Part shown: positions 44,905-55,960 of the stretch, one piece after another
How the letters are laid out: the number at the start of each line of letters is the position of its first letter
How positions within the stretch are numbered: the first letter of the stretch is position 1
Origin: Carex sylvatica
Taxonomy: Eukaryota; Streptophyta; Magnoliopsida; Poales; Cyperaceae
DNA length: 64,000 nucleotides
Direction: 5' to 3'
Assembly (NCBI GenBank): GCA_964058845.1
Contig: CAXKVR010000476.1
Coordinates: 61,435-125,434 of the forward strand
The notes under the pieces: generated by a model
Told to the model about the DNA's origin: nothing
Database searches by the model: none
The model's input: only the letters and a program-made list of their open reading frames with translations
Translations under genes and position numbers: made by a program

Positions 44905-45180
44905 GGGGGGTGTATAAATATCTGGTAGGTTCTATGAGATTCTCGAATAATTATGAAATTATTATTAATTAAATAAAATATTAAAGGAAGCGTCTAGATG
45001 ACGTGGACCATTTAATACAGGTCGTATGACCAATCTTTTCGGATTTTTGTGTGAATAGTCACATTTCCGGTTGGCGGTTGCAAGGGGAGATGCACCTCAA
45101 TAATTTATTTTTTTCTTATTAATGACAGAATTGGATATCTTTCCTACAAGAGGAGACCATGAGGAAGTGACACGTGTAAA
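44905..45180 (-). promoter_or_regulatory. NAC gene promoter with two ACGTG boxes
   Basis: A palindromic G-box/ABRE ACACGTGT lies at 45170-45177 and a TGACGTGG at about 44998-45006, both within 400 bases of the start codon. A TATA-like stretch (TATAAATA on the plus strand) lies at 44913-44920. ACGTG-core boxes bind bZIP factors such as ABFs in ABA response, which would suit an ATAF/NAP-type NAC gene. Function is inferred. Confidence 0.45.
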
Positions 45181-48053
45181 GAAAGAGCAGGAGGGGTGAG
45201 GAAGCTTCCTCCCTGGAAGAATCATCTACTGTGGGAAGTGGGACCCACTGTACTCTTTTATTTAACTTTAATTTTTTGGCCTGTTTTTGAATAGGGATTG
45301 ATTGAGGACACCTGTTATGATTCCCAAAGATTCAGATATGCTGGTGCCAAGTGTTCTCAAATAAATTGACACTTGTCATGTTTCGTTTATGTATTTAAGT
45401 ATATTAATGTGAATGTACAGTATCTATCAAACAAATAATGATTAGTAAGTCACAAGAAGAATTTAGTTTGTTAATTAAGCCTTCAATTGATCTTAATGTA
45501 TGAAGAAAATTATATCAAAAACAAAAGACCTTATCTTTTTCATGACCTGATTACAGTAATTTGACTTCTAAGAAAAACAATGACAGTAACAAATATATGT
45601 CCATGTGTTTAGGCTCACGCTAAACTGTTGGTACAAATTATTACAAAATTCACAAAATTAAATATTTTTTATGGATACTATCATAACAATTATTATTCTT
45701 TAAACTAGTTAAATCATCTATTCAATTTTGTAGTTCAATAAATTACATAATTTCATAATTGTCTTCTTCATTTCTTTGATCTAGTCAAATGTATTAATTT
45801 TTAAGAGAAAAAAATTGCAAAGTCTAAATAACAAGAATGAAATATTCGAATTTATAGAAGGTCCTAGTCTCGAGCCAGTTTTTGATTTAGTGACAAAAAT
45901 AATATCTTTTGTAAGAGGTTTCAAATTTGAAATCCAAATGAGAAAATTTCTTATAAATAATAAATAGTTGAGTAATTTGACCTCTAACTTTTACTATTAA
46001 AAAAAGAGATCATACTCTCTCTGTCCCTTAGCCCCCATTATTTTAGCTTCATTTCTAATTTGATGTAATTTTACACATGTTTTGTAATAACTCAAATATA
46101 AGAGTACTCGTATTTGATCATACAGTGTTTCAGTGGAACATAAATAATTAAGATTTCATAAGACTACAACTATTTTTTTTTTAGTAAAAGTGGATATATT
46201 CTACCTGTTTCATTACAAAATAATATAGTTTATACAAAAGTAACACATAACACTGAATAACGAAATATAGACCTAACTAGTGGAACACAATCAACTAGTA
46301 GCTATCATTCACAAAACATAGTAACATAAAATACCACAAAACATAGTAACATAGCAGCAAACACACAAAAGAATCCCCTAAATATCACTAATTAATATCA
46401 CTAATATCAATCTCTGGTAAAAGATGAGCTAGTATTAACTAAAGACAAATTACGAGACAATAAGACCATGACTAATTAAAATCTTAAGTAATCATGGATT
46501 TTTCTGGAGGAAAGAAGCAAATGAACGATTTGAGCCCGGTCGAATTCAACGAATCAGCCGAAGGATTGTAGAATTACCGTAGGTTTACTGTAAATAAAAA
46601 AAAAAAACTCGTTCAAATTTATATAGTATATATAAAGTGTTTATATTAACTTTCTATTAAATATTTTCCATGTCGCGTCGCCACTTGTAGGTGACAAAAC
46701 TTAATGCTATATCAATTCCGGGGCTGGATTAAGGAGAGGTTTTGCTTGTCGAAAGGGGAAATCAAGACTTTGTGCTGAGTTGAAATCTTAATTGGATATT
46801 CTAGATCAACTGATATAGAATATTCGTGTAAATTAGTGACTGATACATACATTAACACCAGAATTGGACACGGTCAAACCAGAAAACCAAGGCGGGCAAG
46901 AGACTAATTGCAAATTGCTGCTAAATCAGGTAATTAAATTTGGTAGATGCTTCATTTAATCCATTGACGGGTATTTTAGATGACGTCATTGGCTACATAC
47001 TTATCCATTACCTCACGTAGTCACGTGCACTATATTAAAAACATGACCATTGAGAGTTTGGATTGTATGTGAACTTGGCTTTCTAACAGTTTCTGTGACA
47101 CAGCATCAAGCATTTCAATTTCTGCAGCATTTGATATAAATAATGAGTGATAAGAATGACATTAATAATAGCACCCTGTCAAAATTTTTAGTGGACATTA
47201 GCTTTGTCTGTGCTTAGAGTTATTTGGAATGAAAATTAAATATATTTTAGTATATCACTAAATATAATAATATGGACGCAACGCACAAATTATACACTAA
47301 TAATGCCATGAGCTTACATCTTTACAAATATAAACATATCATAAATTTGCGCATTTTATTTTTATATATTTTAGAAATACAAGCTATTGTTGACGTCTCT
47401 AAAAATTGAAGCAAGCTCATGTTAAGTTCGCTCTCTCTCTCTCTCTCTCTCTGCTCCTTTCTTCAAAATAAGTACATGGTAAGTTTTCAGTTAAAATAAG
47501 TCACAACACTGAGTAAAACAGAAACTGAAGCACAGAAGATCAGACCACATGGTTTGTGTAGAGGCGGCGACGCATAGACGCCTCCTTTCCTGGGTCTCTG
47601 GTAAAAGCGGTAAGAGGTCAATAATTGGTCGTGCTATCCTTCGAAACTAGCGAAGAGGTATACTGTGAAACCTGACCCCATTTGGTATATATTGTCTTTT
47701 GAGATCCAAAAATGAGTGTAGTAGTTGTGTTGGGTTAATGGATTGTGGGGCTGTGGCCTGTCCATTCAATTGCTTGACCGGCCCCTTGCAGCTCGTGCAC
47801 ATGAACCAACAAGTTGACATTATTGACCTGACTCTTCATTCCCATCTGATGGTTAAACGTGATACCTACACTTTGGTAACCAGTCACAAATGACAATGCA
47901 CATAAAATTGCTGTCAACACCGATTAAGAACTCGTCAAACTGAATAGTTGACCGTTAATTTTGATAGTTATTAAGACAAACTAGTTAGGAGTGAGATTCA
48001 GATATTCAGCACATAAGTAAATACCGAATTTCCTGATAATATTGTTTAAACCT
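45181..48053. other. Intergenic DNA, no gene recognised
   Basis: Mostly AT-rich with short frames lacking motifs. A CT microsatellite sits at about 47431-47452. A TACTCTCTCTGTCCCTTAG phrase at about 46013 looks like one end of a small DNA transposon, but no partner was seen. A somewhat GC-richer stretch at 47540-47860 contains only short frames. Confidence 0.45.
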
Positions 48054-48445
48054 TTTTTTATTGGGAAAATTTGATTCATGCCACTCTAAAATGTCAAAAT
48101 GTCGAATTTAGAAAAATAACACTTTAAAATTTTGATTTCGTTAAATGCCACTCCAAATCTCATTTATTAAGAAAAATACCACCCCAAATCTTATTTATTA
48201 AAAAAAATACCACTCTTAACAAATTATTATGCATTTGTAATAAAAAATAAACAAAATATATTGTATTTTGAGTAGTATTTTCGTATATTTCAAAAATACC
48301 CTCACCCTTTCATTTCTACATCCTTAATGGGTCCGATCCTTTCATTTCTCACCTGTCTCCTCTCTTCCCAGTCGCAGCCAGCCTCTCTTCCCAGTCAAGC
48401 CTCTCCTCTCTTCCGTCGAGCCTCTCCTCCCAGTCGAGCCATACC

Positions 48446-48616
48446 ATGTTCTCCCAGTCGCTGTCGTCCGCCTCTCCTCCTAGTCGCAACCACCCAAGCG
48501 ATTCCTCTTTGCCGAGTATGAGGTGTCCGGACTGCGGGAAGCAATTGCTAAGGCTCGTGAGCGGTACAAATGACAATTCAGGGAGGGTGTTCTACAAATG
48601 CTTGGCTAATAAAATG
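48446..48616 (+). CDS. GRF-type zinc-finger exon inside a Mutator-like element (partial)
   Basis: An open exon with ATGs at 48446 and 48518 ends at the GT of AAATG/GTACTG. The shorter start gives MRCPDCGKQLLRLVSGTNDN followed by SGRVFYKC. This is the front of a GRF zinc finger: CxxC, then a Thr/Asn-x-GR-x-F-YKC block. The remaining part of the finger (an F-x-W-type ending) was not found downstream, so the gene is incomplete or its next exon is unrecognised. GRF fingers bind nucleic acid in nucleases and topoisomerases; in plants many short GRF proteins are known. The first 24 codons are Ser/Pro-rich and may be leader. Confidence 0.55.
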
Positions 48617-49885
48617 GTACTGTGTTCTAATCTCAATTTCTTGGGTATTGTGAATTTTGGGTTGAAATTGGCCAAATTGGGATGAAAAGCTGCACTAAAC
48701 AAGTCTGGAACTATTCTTTAAGTGTGTAATTATGCCTCGATTAAATTTCAATTCCAGTATATACCATTATAATGTTCTTTAAATTGGGAAAATTGTGAAT
48801 TTTCAGTTTTTTACCAGTATAATTTTTATCATGCTGGTTTTTGGTTTTAATTAGATAAGTAGATTTCAGTTTATTAGAATGTTGCTCCAGTATGTAATCT
48901 TTACTCTATATTGATTAATGTAACGTCTAAGGGCCTTTTCTCTAAAAAAAAAATACAAATTCAGAGAGATGCAGGTAATTAGGAAACCAGAATCCACACC
49001 CAATATTAGTAAACACTAGTGCAGCATTCATTATGTTCAGAAACAAACCTGAGGTAATAAGTTCTGTATAGGGACCATCATTGAAGAGTTTTGACAAACC
49101 ATTTTGGATTAAAAATGTACGTATCTGCAGTTGTAAGCATGATAAAAAGGTTATAAGCAATGCTCTGAGTAAAAATAAATTATCTGCACTTGTGAGTTTA
49201 GGTTTATGTAATCGTTTATGTATAACTAATGTATTATGTATTTGAGGTCACATTTATTTTCATTCCTGTACTCTTTAAGTGGAAAAATATTGAAGTCACA
49301 TTTCTTTTAATATTTCTCAGAAATATTGATGTCCTTTTATTGTGGGAAAATATTGATGCCTTTTCATTCTTGTACTCTTTTCATTTCTTTTCTTTTCATT
49401 TTTGAGATGAATCTTGAATGTCTTTTTGTTGCATAGATAAGGTATCAGTATCAAACTATAAAAGAATTATACAAAGAGAGAAACATGGCATAATTAAATT
49501 ACTGGAGAATCATGTCATTTTGTTACACTGATGTCGAGTAGTACTTAAAAGAGAGAATCATACAAAGAAAGTGGTACTTAAATTACTGAATCATGTCTTT
49601 TTGTTACATTGATGTCGAGTAGTACTTAAAAGAGAGAATCATACAAAGAAAATGGTACTTAAATTACTGGAGCTTAATTAACAACTGCAGATCAGTAGTA
49701 CTTAAAAGAAGTGACTTCAAAAGAGAGAATCATGACATATTTGAAGCAGTAGGCAACAAAGAAATATGCAAAATAAAATAAATAAATAGTGCCTCGAGTA
49801 CATATGACAAGTAGCTTCAAGTTTAATCATACAAAGGCACCAGAAACATAGCAATACCAAGGACTAAATGAAGGCCTAATAATTT

Positions 49886-49936
49886 TACTTCTCCTCGCTT
49901 TTATCTGGCTTGTCTTCCTTTTTCTCTTGCTGAAGG
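49886..49936 (-). other. Possible lysine/glutamate-rich terminal exon
   Basis: On the minus strand, TTTTTCCTTCAG is followed by an open stretch encoding QEKKEDKPDKSEEK and a TAA. It has the look of a last exon of a captured host gene, but is too short to identify. Confidence 0.3.
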
Positions 49937-50595
49937 AAAAATATAACCAAAGTCAAAAAAGAAGAAGAGAAGGATAGGTCGTAAAGCAATTCTTAAAACA
50001 AGCCATAGAATATTTATTGGATATGCACTTTATATGAATATGTACCTCTGCCTAACAATTCTTAAAACAAGATTTCTCTTAACAAACTAGTGCATATGCA
50101 CCTTATATGGTATAATTACCCTTTTTTTTTTATAAGGTCAGTTCTTGAGATACAACTCCAACAAATTTCATTAAATAAGTCTAAATTTGATTTATGAAGA
50201 TATATACTAAAAAAAATCTAATTTCTGATTTTTGATACCTCTTATTGGTATAGGAGAGGAAGGGTGGAGAGGAGAGGAAGGCGGAGTGGAGAGCAAGGCA
50301 GAAAGGAGGCGGGCTGGAGGCGAGCATGGTGTTTAGGGTCGGCGTTAATTTGGAATTCTGTTCATCTACGTTAATGGAACAGGGTGTTTCTAAGGAGAAT
50401 GGATCAAGGTTATTCCAGTAATTTTAGTTATTATGTAAATTGTTAATTTAGAATTATACATTAATATGGTATTTGTGGCATTTTTCTTAATAAATGAGAT
50501 TTGATGTGGCATTTAACAAAATCAAAATTTTGAAGTGGTATTTTTCTAAATTCGGTATTTTGAAGTGGCATGGATCTAATTCCCCCTTTTTTATT

Positions 50596-53365
50596 TGACA
50601 TCATTCGACAGAGCCGATTTTTTTATTATTTTGTTAATTTTCGAGAATAGATCGATGAACTTATAATTTGAATATACTAAAAAGAACATCAAGTAAAATA
50701 GATAAAATATCTTAAAATTTAAATGAAATAGAAAAACACGATATTTTTTTTCTATATACCCATACGTGACTTTTGAATCGAGAACAATAACTGAGATTCA
50801 AAATATTTTTACTTATTTTTTAGTACTACACTAATAAATAGTTTAATTTTTTTTACATATGCAAAAAATATTTTGTAGTACTTCTAATACATATAAATCA
50901 TAAAATATTTTAGCTATTTTGTTTGATGTTTCTTATAATATATTTAAATTATAAGTTGTTATTTTTATTTTTTAAAAATATAAAAGGGAATCAATTTTTC
51001 TACTCTACACATAATATCAAATAAAACAATAAACTGTTCCTAATCTAAGGTTGCGGACATCAATTTATTTCCGCTATATGAGATAGCAGACACCTCTTTA
51101 GTGTCTGCCATTTGAAATTACATACAAATTAAATCTGAAATTTGTAGTGGTTATTTGGTTTTTTTTTTTTTTTGGACAATGGAATATTTAAAAATTTCGG
51201 TCGCAGATGCCTTCCAGACTTTTATTAACGAAACCCCAGAGTACCTTCTAGACACTTTGACTTGGGACACTTTGACTTGGACCAACTAGATATCCGCATT
51301 ATCCGGACAGGCAATTTTAAATTATTTTTGTATTATTTGGAACAACCGTTCAAATGAATTAATAATTGAATTACATCACCCATCTCTCTCGAAACATCAG
51401 AGATTCAGAGGACCACAGAAAATAATGCCCAAAATATTGGGTAATTTTGTGGATGGCTCTGTAAACAATTATCAATGAAAACAATACTGGTGTTTGACAA
51501 AAGAAGTGATACGCATGTATTATCTGAGCAACTGTGTTTGACAAAATTTAGTCAGATTTAATTCAATTTTGAGTTGCACATATAATATTTACGTATATGA
51601 TAATAGAGGACGGTTTAAATGCCTTTATTTTTTGTGTCTCCATTGTACCTCTATTTTTAATAACTTAAATAGCTCAAAATTTAAATTATAAATGTCAAAA
51701 TAAAACTGTTAGATGTGATGTATGTTATTTTTTTTATATGCTCATAAAATATTATCACATTTCAATTTTATTTTTATGTGAATTAATAAGTTGAAAAATC
51801 AACGTCTGAAAATTATTCATATTAGTACATTTTTTACAATCTCTTGATGACAACCAAAACAAAGTTGAAATGTCGTAATATTTTACATTAGCATAGATAA
51901 AATGATGTAGATCATATCCAACCGTTTTATTTTAACTTTTAAGTTTCAAATTTTTTGTTATTAAAATTTTTAAAAATAAAGACATAATGGAGACACCAAA
52001 AATGAAGGCACTTGAACCTTCTCATGATAATATTGAACTTTGTTACGCATCGATGTCAACTTTGTCTATTTTTTTGTGAAATAGTAACTAAAAAATTCCA
52101 AGTGATTCTTGCTATGTTGTTGTTGGTATTAAATAAATATTTTATTTCTGAAACCTATCAATGATTGAAGATATTTTTATGATATATTTTACAAGTATCT
52201 ATGAGAGAACTATTTACAGCAAGTTGCCTAGTTTAATAATCCGATTTTTGTGTGGCCAACAGTTGCACAGCGTCGACGTCGACGTGTTATTTTATTGAAA
52301 TGAAAATTTTGAGACTTGATTCCCAGTTCCTTCCAAAAAAAGAAAAAAGAAAAAATCCGATTTGTAATTTTTACATCACATTTTAAATTATTTCTAAAAT
52401 AGCGAATTCTACTTTATTTAAAAATGCATGGAATTATGACTAACATTCGGGGCCTAAAGGTGTTCACACAAATATAAATAGTTGCTTTTCTCCACAAAAT
52501 ATCTCTTAAAGTGTATATCCGAGATTTTTGGATTGCTCACAAACACAAATATTGTCGCTTGTCGGCATAAAATTACTTTGGAAAAAGTGTGATGAATTAT
52601 TCCCTAATTTTTTGGTGTAAAGGTATTCAGAAACATACATAGCTGCCTTTCTGCAATAGATAAGATTAGTCTGATATTTATGCCTACAATCCACAATTTT
52701 ACATTCTAAAGTTACCTGATTATTTTATATGTAGCATTTTAAAAGAAAATTAAATCCAAAACATCATATTAAAAAATATTTTTCATTATCAGTATTTTAT
52801 TTAGAGTGTAAAATGTTACCTTTGTCATTGTCAGTGTTTTAGACAACCTTTTTCACAGAAGTTAAAATTTTCAAATATTGTTTTGCCAACATATCACCAG
52901 ACAAGATGTGAAACATGTTAACCATAAAAATAAAAGATGTGAAACATGTTAATTATAGTTGAAATATTTTCGAATTGAATTTCATAAATTTAAATTTTCT
53001 CAAAGATGCTATAGATAAAAAAAAAAGGGGAAAAGTTGATGTCCCATTTTTGAGATGAGAAATTATTCTGAATATATAATAATGATAGACTTCTTTTCTC
53101 ATAGCAGCAAGCTTTTGACTAAAACAAAAATTCAATGTCCACATTTTTGGGAAGGTGATATGAGAACACCTCTGGAAAACCCCTTCTAGTTATTAGGTCA
53201 GCGCATATGAAACTTGTATTACGCAGGTCCTTACGTCATCAATTGAAAGTGACAAGAAGCTTCATTTAAGCTTTAATTGAACACGTGCCTGTACTGTACA
53301 TAGCATAATTCTCAATAAAGTTTCAATTATTATTAAAGTGATTTCACAGACTAAATATTTTTTTC
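50596..53365. other. AT-rich intergenic DNA with a repeat fragment
   Basis: No gene recognised. At 51040-51215 there is a fragment (GCTATATGAGATAGCAGACA; T run; GGAATATTTAAAAATTTCGG) whose right end resembles that of the fold-back element at 11.5-12.0 kb. The remainder shows only short open frames. Confidence 0.45.
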
Positions 53366-53760
53366 GGATAAATTTTACTAAAAATCACTAAACTTTATTA
53401 TTTGTTACAAATTTAGTCATTCAAGTTTAATTTATTTATTTTTAGTCACTCAACTTTATTATTTGTTTCAATTAAGTCATTTTATACTTTTTTCATCCAA
53501 AATCATAACGGAATATTTTCATTCCATTAAAAATATTAACGGAATATACTCATTCCATCCAAAATATTAACATATTGAGCATATTCTATTCAAAATACTA
53601 ACAGAATGAGCATATTTCGTTATCATTTTAGATGAAAAAGTATAGAAGGACTTGATTGAGACAAATAATAAAGTTGAGTGATTAAAAATGAACAAATCAA
53701 ACTTGAGTGACTAATTCGTAACAAATAACAAAGTTTAGTGACCTCTGACGAAATTTACTC
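53366..53760. mobile_element. MITE with long inverted repeats
   Basis: About 160 bases at each end are inverted copies. Left: AAAAATCACTAAACTTTATT then ATTTGTTACAAATTTAGTCA. Right in reverse complement: AGAGGTCACTAAACTTTGTT then ATTTGTTACGAATTAGTCA. The centre repeats GAATATACTCATTCC-type words. The flanks are ATTTTTTTC and a T-run ending in C, a possible 9-bp duplication that low complexity makes unsafe. Confidence 0.75.
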
Positions 53761-53796
53761 TTTTTTTTTTCTTTTGTTTTTTTTCATTGTTGTTGT

Positions 53797-54070
53797 AGAA
53801 TTTATCAGTTTACTTGAAGGCAACGATGGATCCAGACTAATAAAAAGTACGGACACAAATGACTATATTAACAAATTTTATGAGAAAAAATAAGTTGCGT
53901 CTTAGCTAGTGTACATCAAAGTCTTGGCATTTTTAGTAGAATTTATCAGTTCCCTTGAAGACAACGGTGGATCCAGACTAATAAAAAATAGGGACACAAA
54001 TGACTAAATATTAAAAAATTTTATGAAAAAAAAAAAAGTTCTGTCTTAGCTAGTGTACATCAAACTTCAT
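53797..54070. repeat. Tandem duplication of ~140 bp
   Basis: Two consecutive copies run from TAGAATTTATCAGTT to TCTTAGCTAGTGTACATCAA (about 53797-53930 and 53937-54070), with a few substitutions including ACGATGG/ACGGTGG and small A-run differences. Confidence 0.9.
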
Positions 54071-54080
54071 CTGTTCAAAT

Positions 54081-54249
54081 TAAGGTTCTAAATAGCGAAT
54101 ATAACACTAGAGTTTTTAAGGTTCGAAGTTATAGCGCAATCATAGCTAGCTATTTATAATCATTATAAAAGAAAAACGGTTAATAGTGTTATAGCTTCTG
54201 AGATCCAAAAAAATTATAACGCAGCTATAGCTAACTATTTAGAACCTAG
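54081..54249. mobile_element. hAT-like MITE, 169 bp, perfect 8-bp duplication
   Basis: GTTCAAAT lies on both sides (54073-54080 and 54250-54257). The ends are TAAGGTTCTAAATAGCGAAT and, in reverse complement, CTAGGTTCTAAATAGTTAGC. Same family as 12316-15638 and 57788-58200. Confidence 0.85.
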
Positions 54250-54257
54250 GTTCAAAT

Positions 54258-55440
54258 ACATAAAAAAATATAAATATTTCAAAATTAGACTTAAGCACTT
54301 CTGAACTTGTCGTGTCATGCCATTGAATAAATTCGCCCATGTTTAAGTTGAGGTAGGCTAGAATATTTTGCAAAATATAAATCCTTCGACTTGGGATTTC
54401 AAACTTTTGAAATTAGGACGGAAAAAACAATTTTCTTAATGCGATCTGAATATTGGAACATTATAAGAATTTTTCCAATTTAATTTTTGGATTGTTTAAT
54501 ATATTTTATAGGAACATTTAAAAAAAAAATTAGACTGTTTAATAGCAAGCATTTTAATTTGCAACTTATCCAGAAAAGTAAAACATTTTACAAAAATTAG
54601 ATGATATTTTTCAAATCAATTATCTGTAAATGGCATTGAATAATTCTGATTAGTTGTTCGGACTTGAGAAATAAGATTTGAAACATATTTTTTTTATTCT
54701 TTGACAAGTAGTTCAACGATATCGTAAAATAAATTAGACATCCTACGAGTTAAGAATAAAATCCGTATCCTAAATATCACTGTAAATATATTAACAAAGC
54801 TACTAAGATATTTTACTTTTACCAGTTTTAAATTTACTATCAAATAAAATAGTTGATGACTATACCGTATTTTGCTTCTATAAGCCAGGCCCAATTTTCT
54901 CGGCCTAATCATCATTGAAACATTTGTGGCCAGTCTTGTGTTAATTTGCAAATATTCCCGCAGGTTCAAACTTCAAAGGCCGATGGCTGCTGCTGCAGGC
55001 TGTAGCCTTTCGGCTTCTGGAATTTTTGTGCTCAATGAGAAAGATGTTAAATGAAATTGTGAGCCTCAAGGCCTTGAATTGAACCCCATACCAGCAGCTG
55101 TCCAAAAAACTGTGAGCCTTTAAATATCTGGATATAGAGACGAAGTTGTATGTGGCTGATACAAAACTACAATAAAGTGTAACAAGTCACTTTATAACAA
55201 TTGGATGCTTAATTGTCCAAATTTTTGTGAAGTCAACCTAATTTCCGCCTCAAGAAATCAGAATCAATAATCGGTTAAAATTACAAAATCATCTTTTTCT
55301 TTGGACCCCGTTTCGTGGTCAGTCTCAGATAGAACTAGAACCGATAACAGTATAACACCCCCAATTTCACATCCACCTTCCAATAATTGGTACAATAAGG
55401 AAAAAAAAAAAATCAAATCGGAAGACTCAATCAGTCACAA
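54258..55440. other. Spacer and upstream region of the NCA1 gene
   Basis: AT-rich; the minus-strand frame at 54694-54969 has no recognisable motif. The promoter of NCA1 should lie in the last few hundred bases, but no clear TATA box was identified. Confidence 0.45.
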
Positions 55441-55476
55441 ACAGACTAGAAGGAAGAAATCGGCGTAACTCGGACG
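55441..55476 (+). other. 3' end of the NCA1 5' leader exon
   Basis: GCGTAACTCGGACG/GTAAGTC is a strong donor at 55477. It pairs with the acceptor TTATAATGTAG at 55951, placing a 475-bp intron in the 5' UTR just before the start codon. The transcription start is not known. Confidence 0.6.
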
Positions 55477-55960
55477 GTAAGTCTCTTTCGATTCATAGGT
55501 TCTCCCGCCCAAACCGCGGCCAGTTGGTTTGGAAAATCGCTCGATAATCGAGTCATGTGCTGCCGATAGATAGGTTTTCCAAACCATGGAAAGAAGCATT
55601 AGGAAACAAATTACTTATTTTCGACTGAATCGGAGTCTTGTGCCGTGTACTAATTATTAGATTGATCATATAAGTTTTTCGGAATGGTTGCAACCCTGAG
55701 AATCATATCTGACTGGTGAAAGGATCCGACTTACACTTCTGCATGATTCTTTTTCTTTGTTGCGATCTGTCTGTATTTGAATTCAAGATTCAATTAGTTT
55801 AGAGTTTGTGATATGAATGTGAAGCAGTGCCCTATACTGTTACTGTCTATACCTAATCCTGTTCAGCATTGGTATATACCAGCATAGCAAGTCACCTTAT
55901 TCTATTAGCTCTTTTATCTCTTACAGTTATTTTTTTTTTCTTATAATGTAGTTGTACAAA

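Larger units (their letters stand above)
48063..50586. mobile_element. Mutator-like element, 2.5 kb, perfect 9-bp target duplication
   Basis: TTTTTTATT occurs immediately outside both ends (48054-48062 and 50587-50595), a 9-bp duplication typical of Mutator-like elements. The terminal repeats are about 140 bp: left GGGAAAATTTGATTCATGCC, right in reverse complement GGGGGAATTAGATCCATGCC. Both continue with AATTTAGAAAAATA, AAAATTTTGATTT.GTTAAATGCCAC and ATCTCATTTATTAAGAAAAAT. CT-rich/GA-rich zones lie inside each end (48350-48500 and 50250-50310). No transposase is present. It carries a GRF-type zinc-finger exon (plus strand) and a lysine-rich terminal exon candidate (minus strand). Confidence 0.85.

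Noticed and set aside
54694..54969. 91-codon minus-strand frame upstream of NCA1
   Set aside because: No motif, ordinary AT-rich composition, no splice partner.
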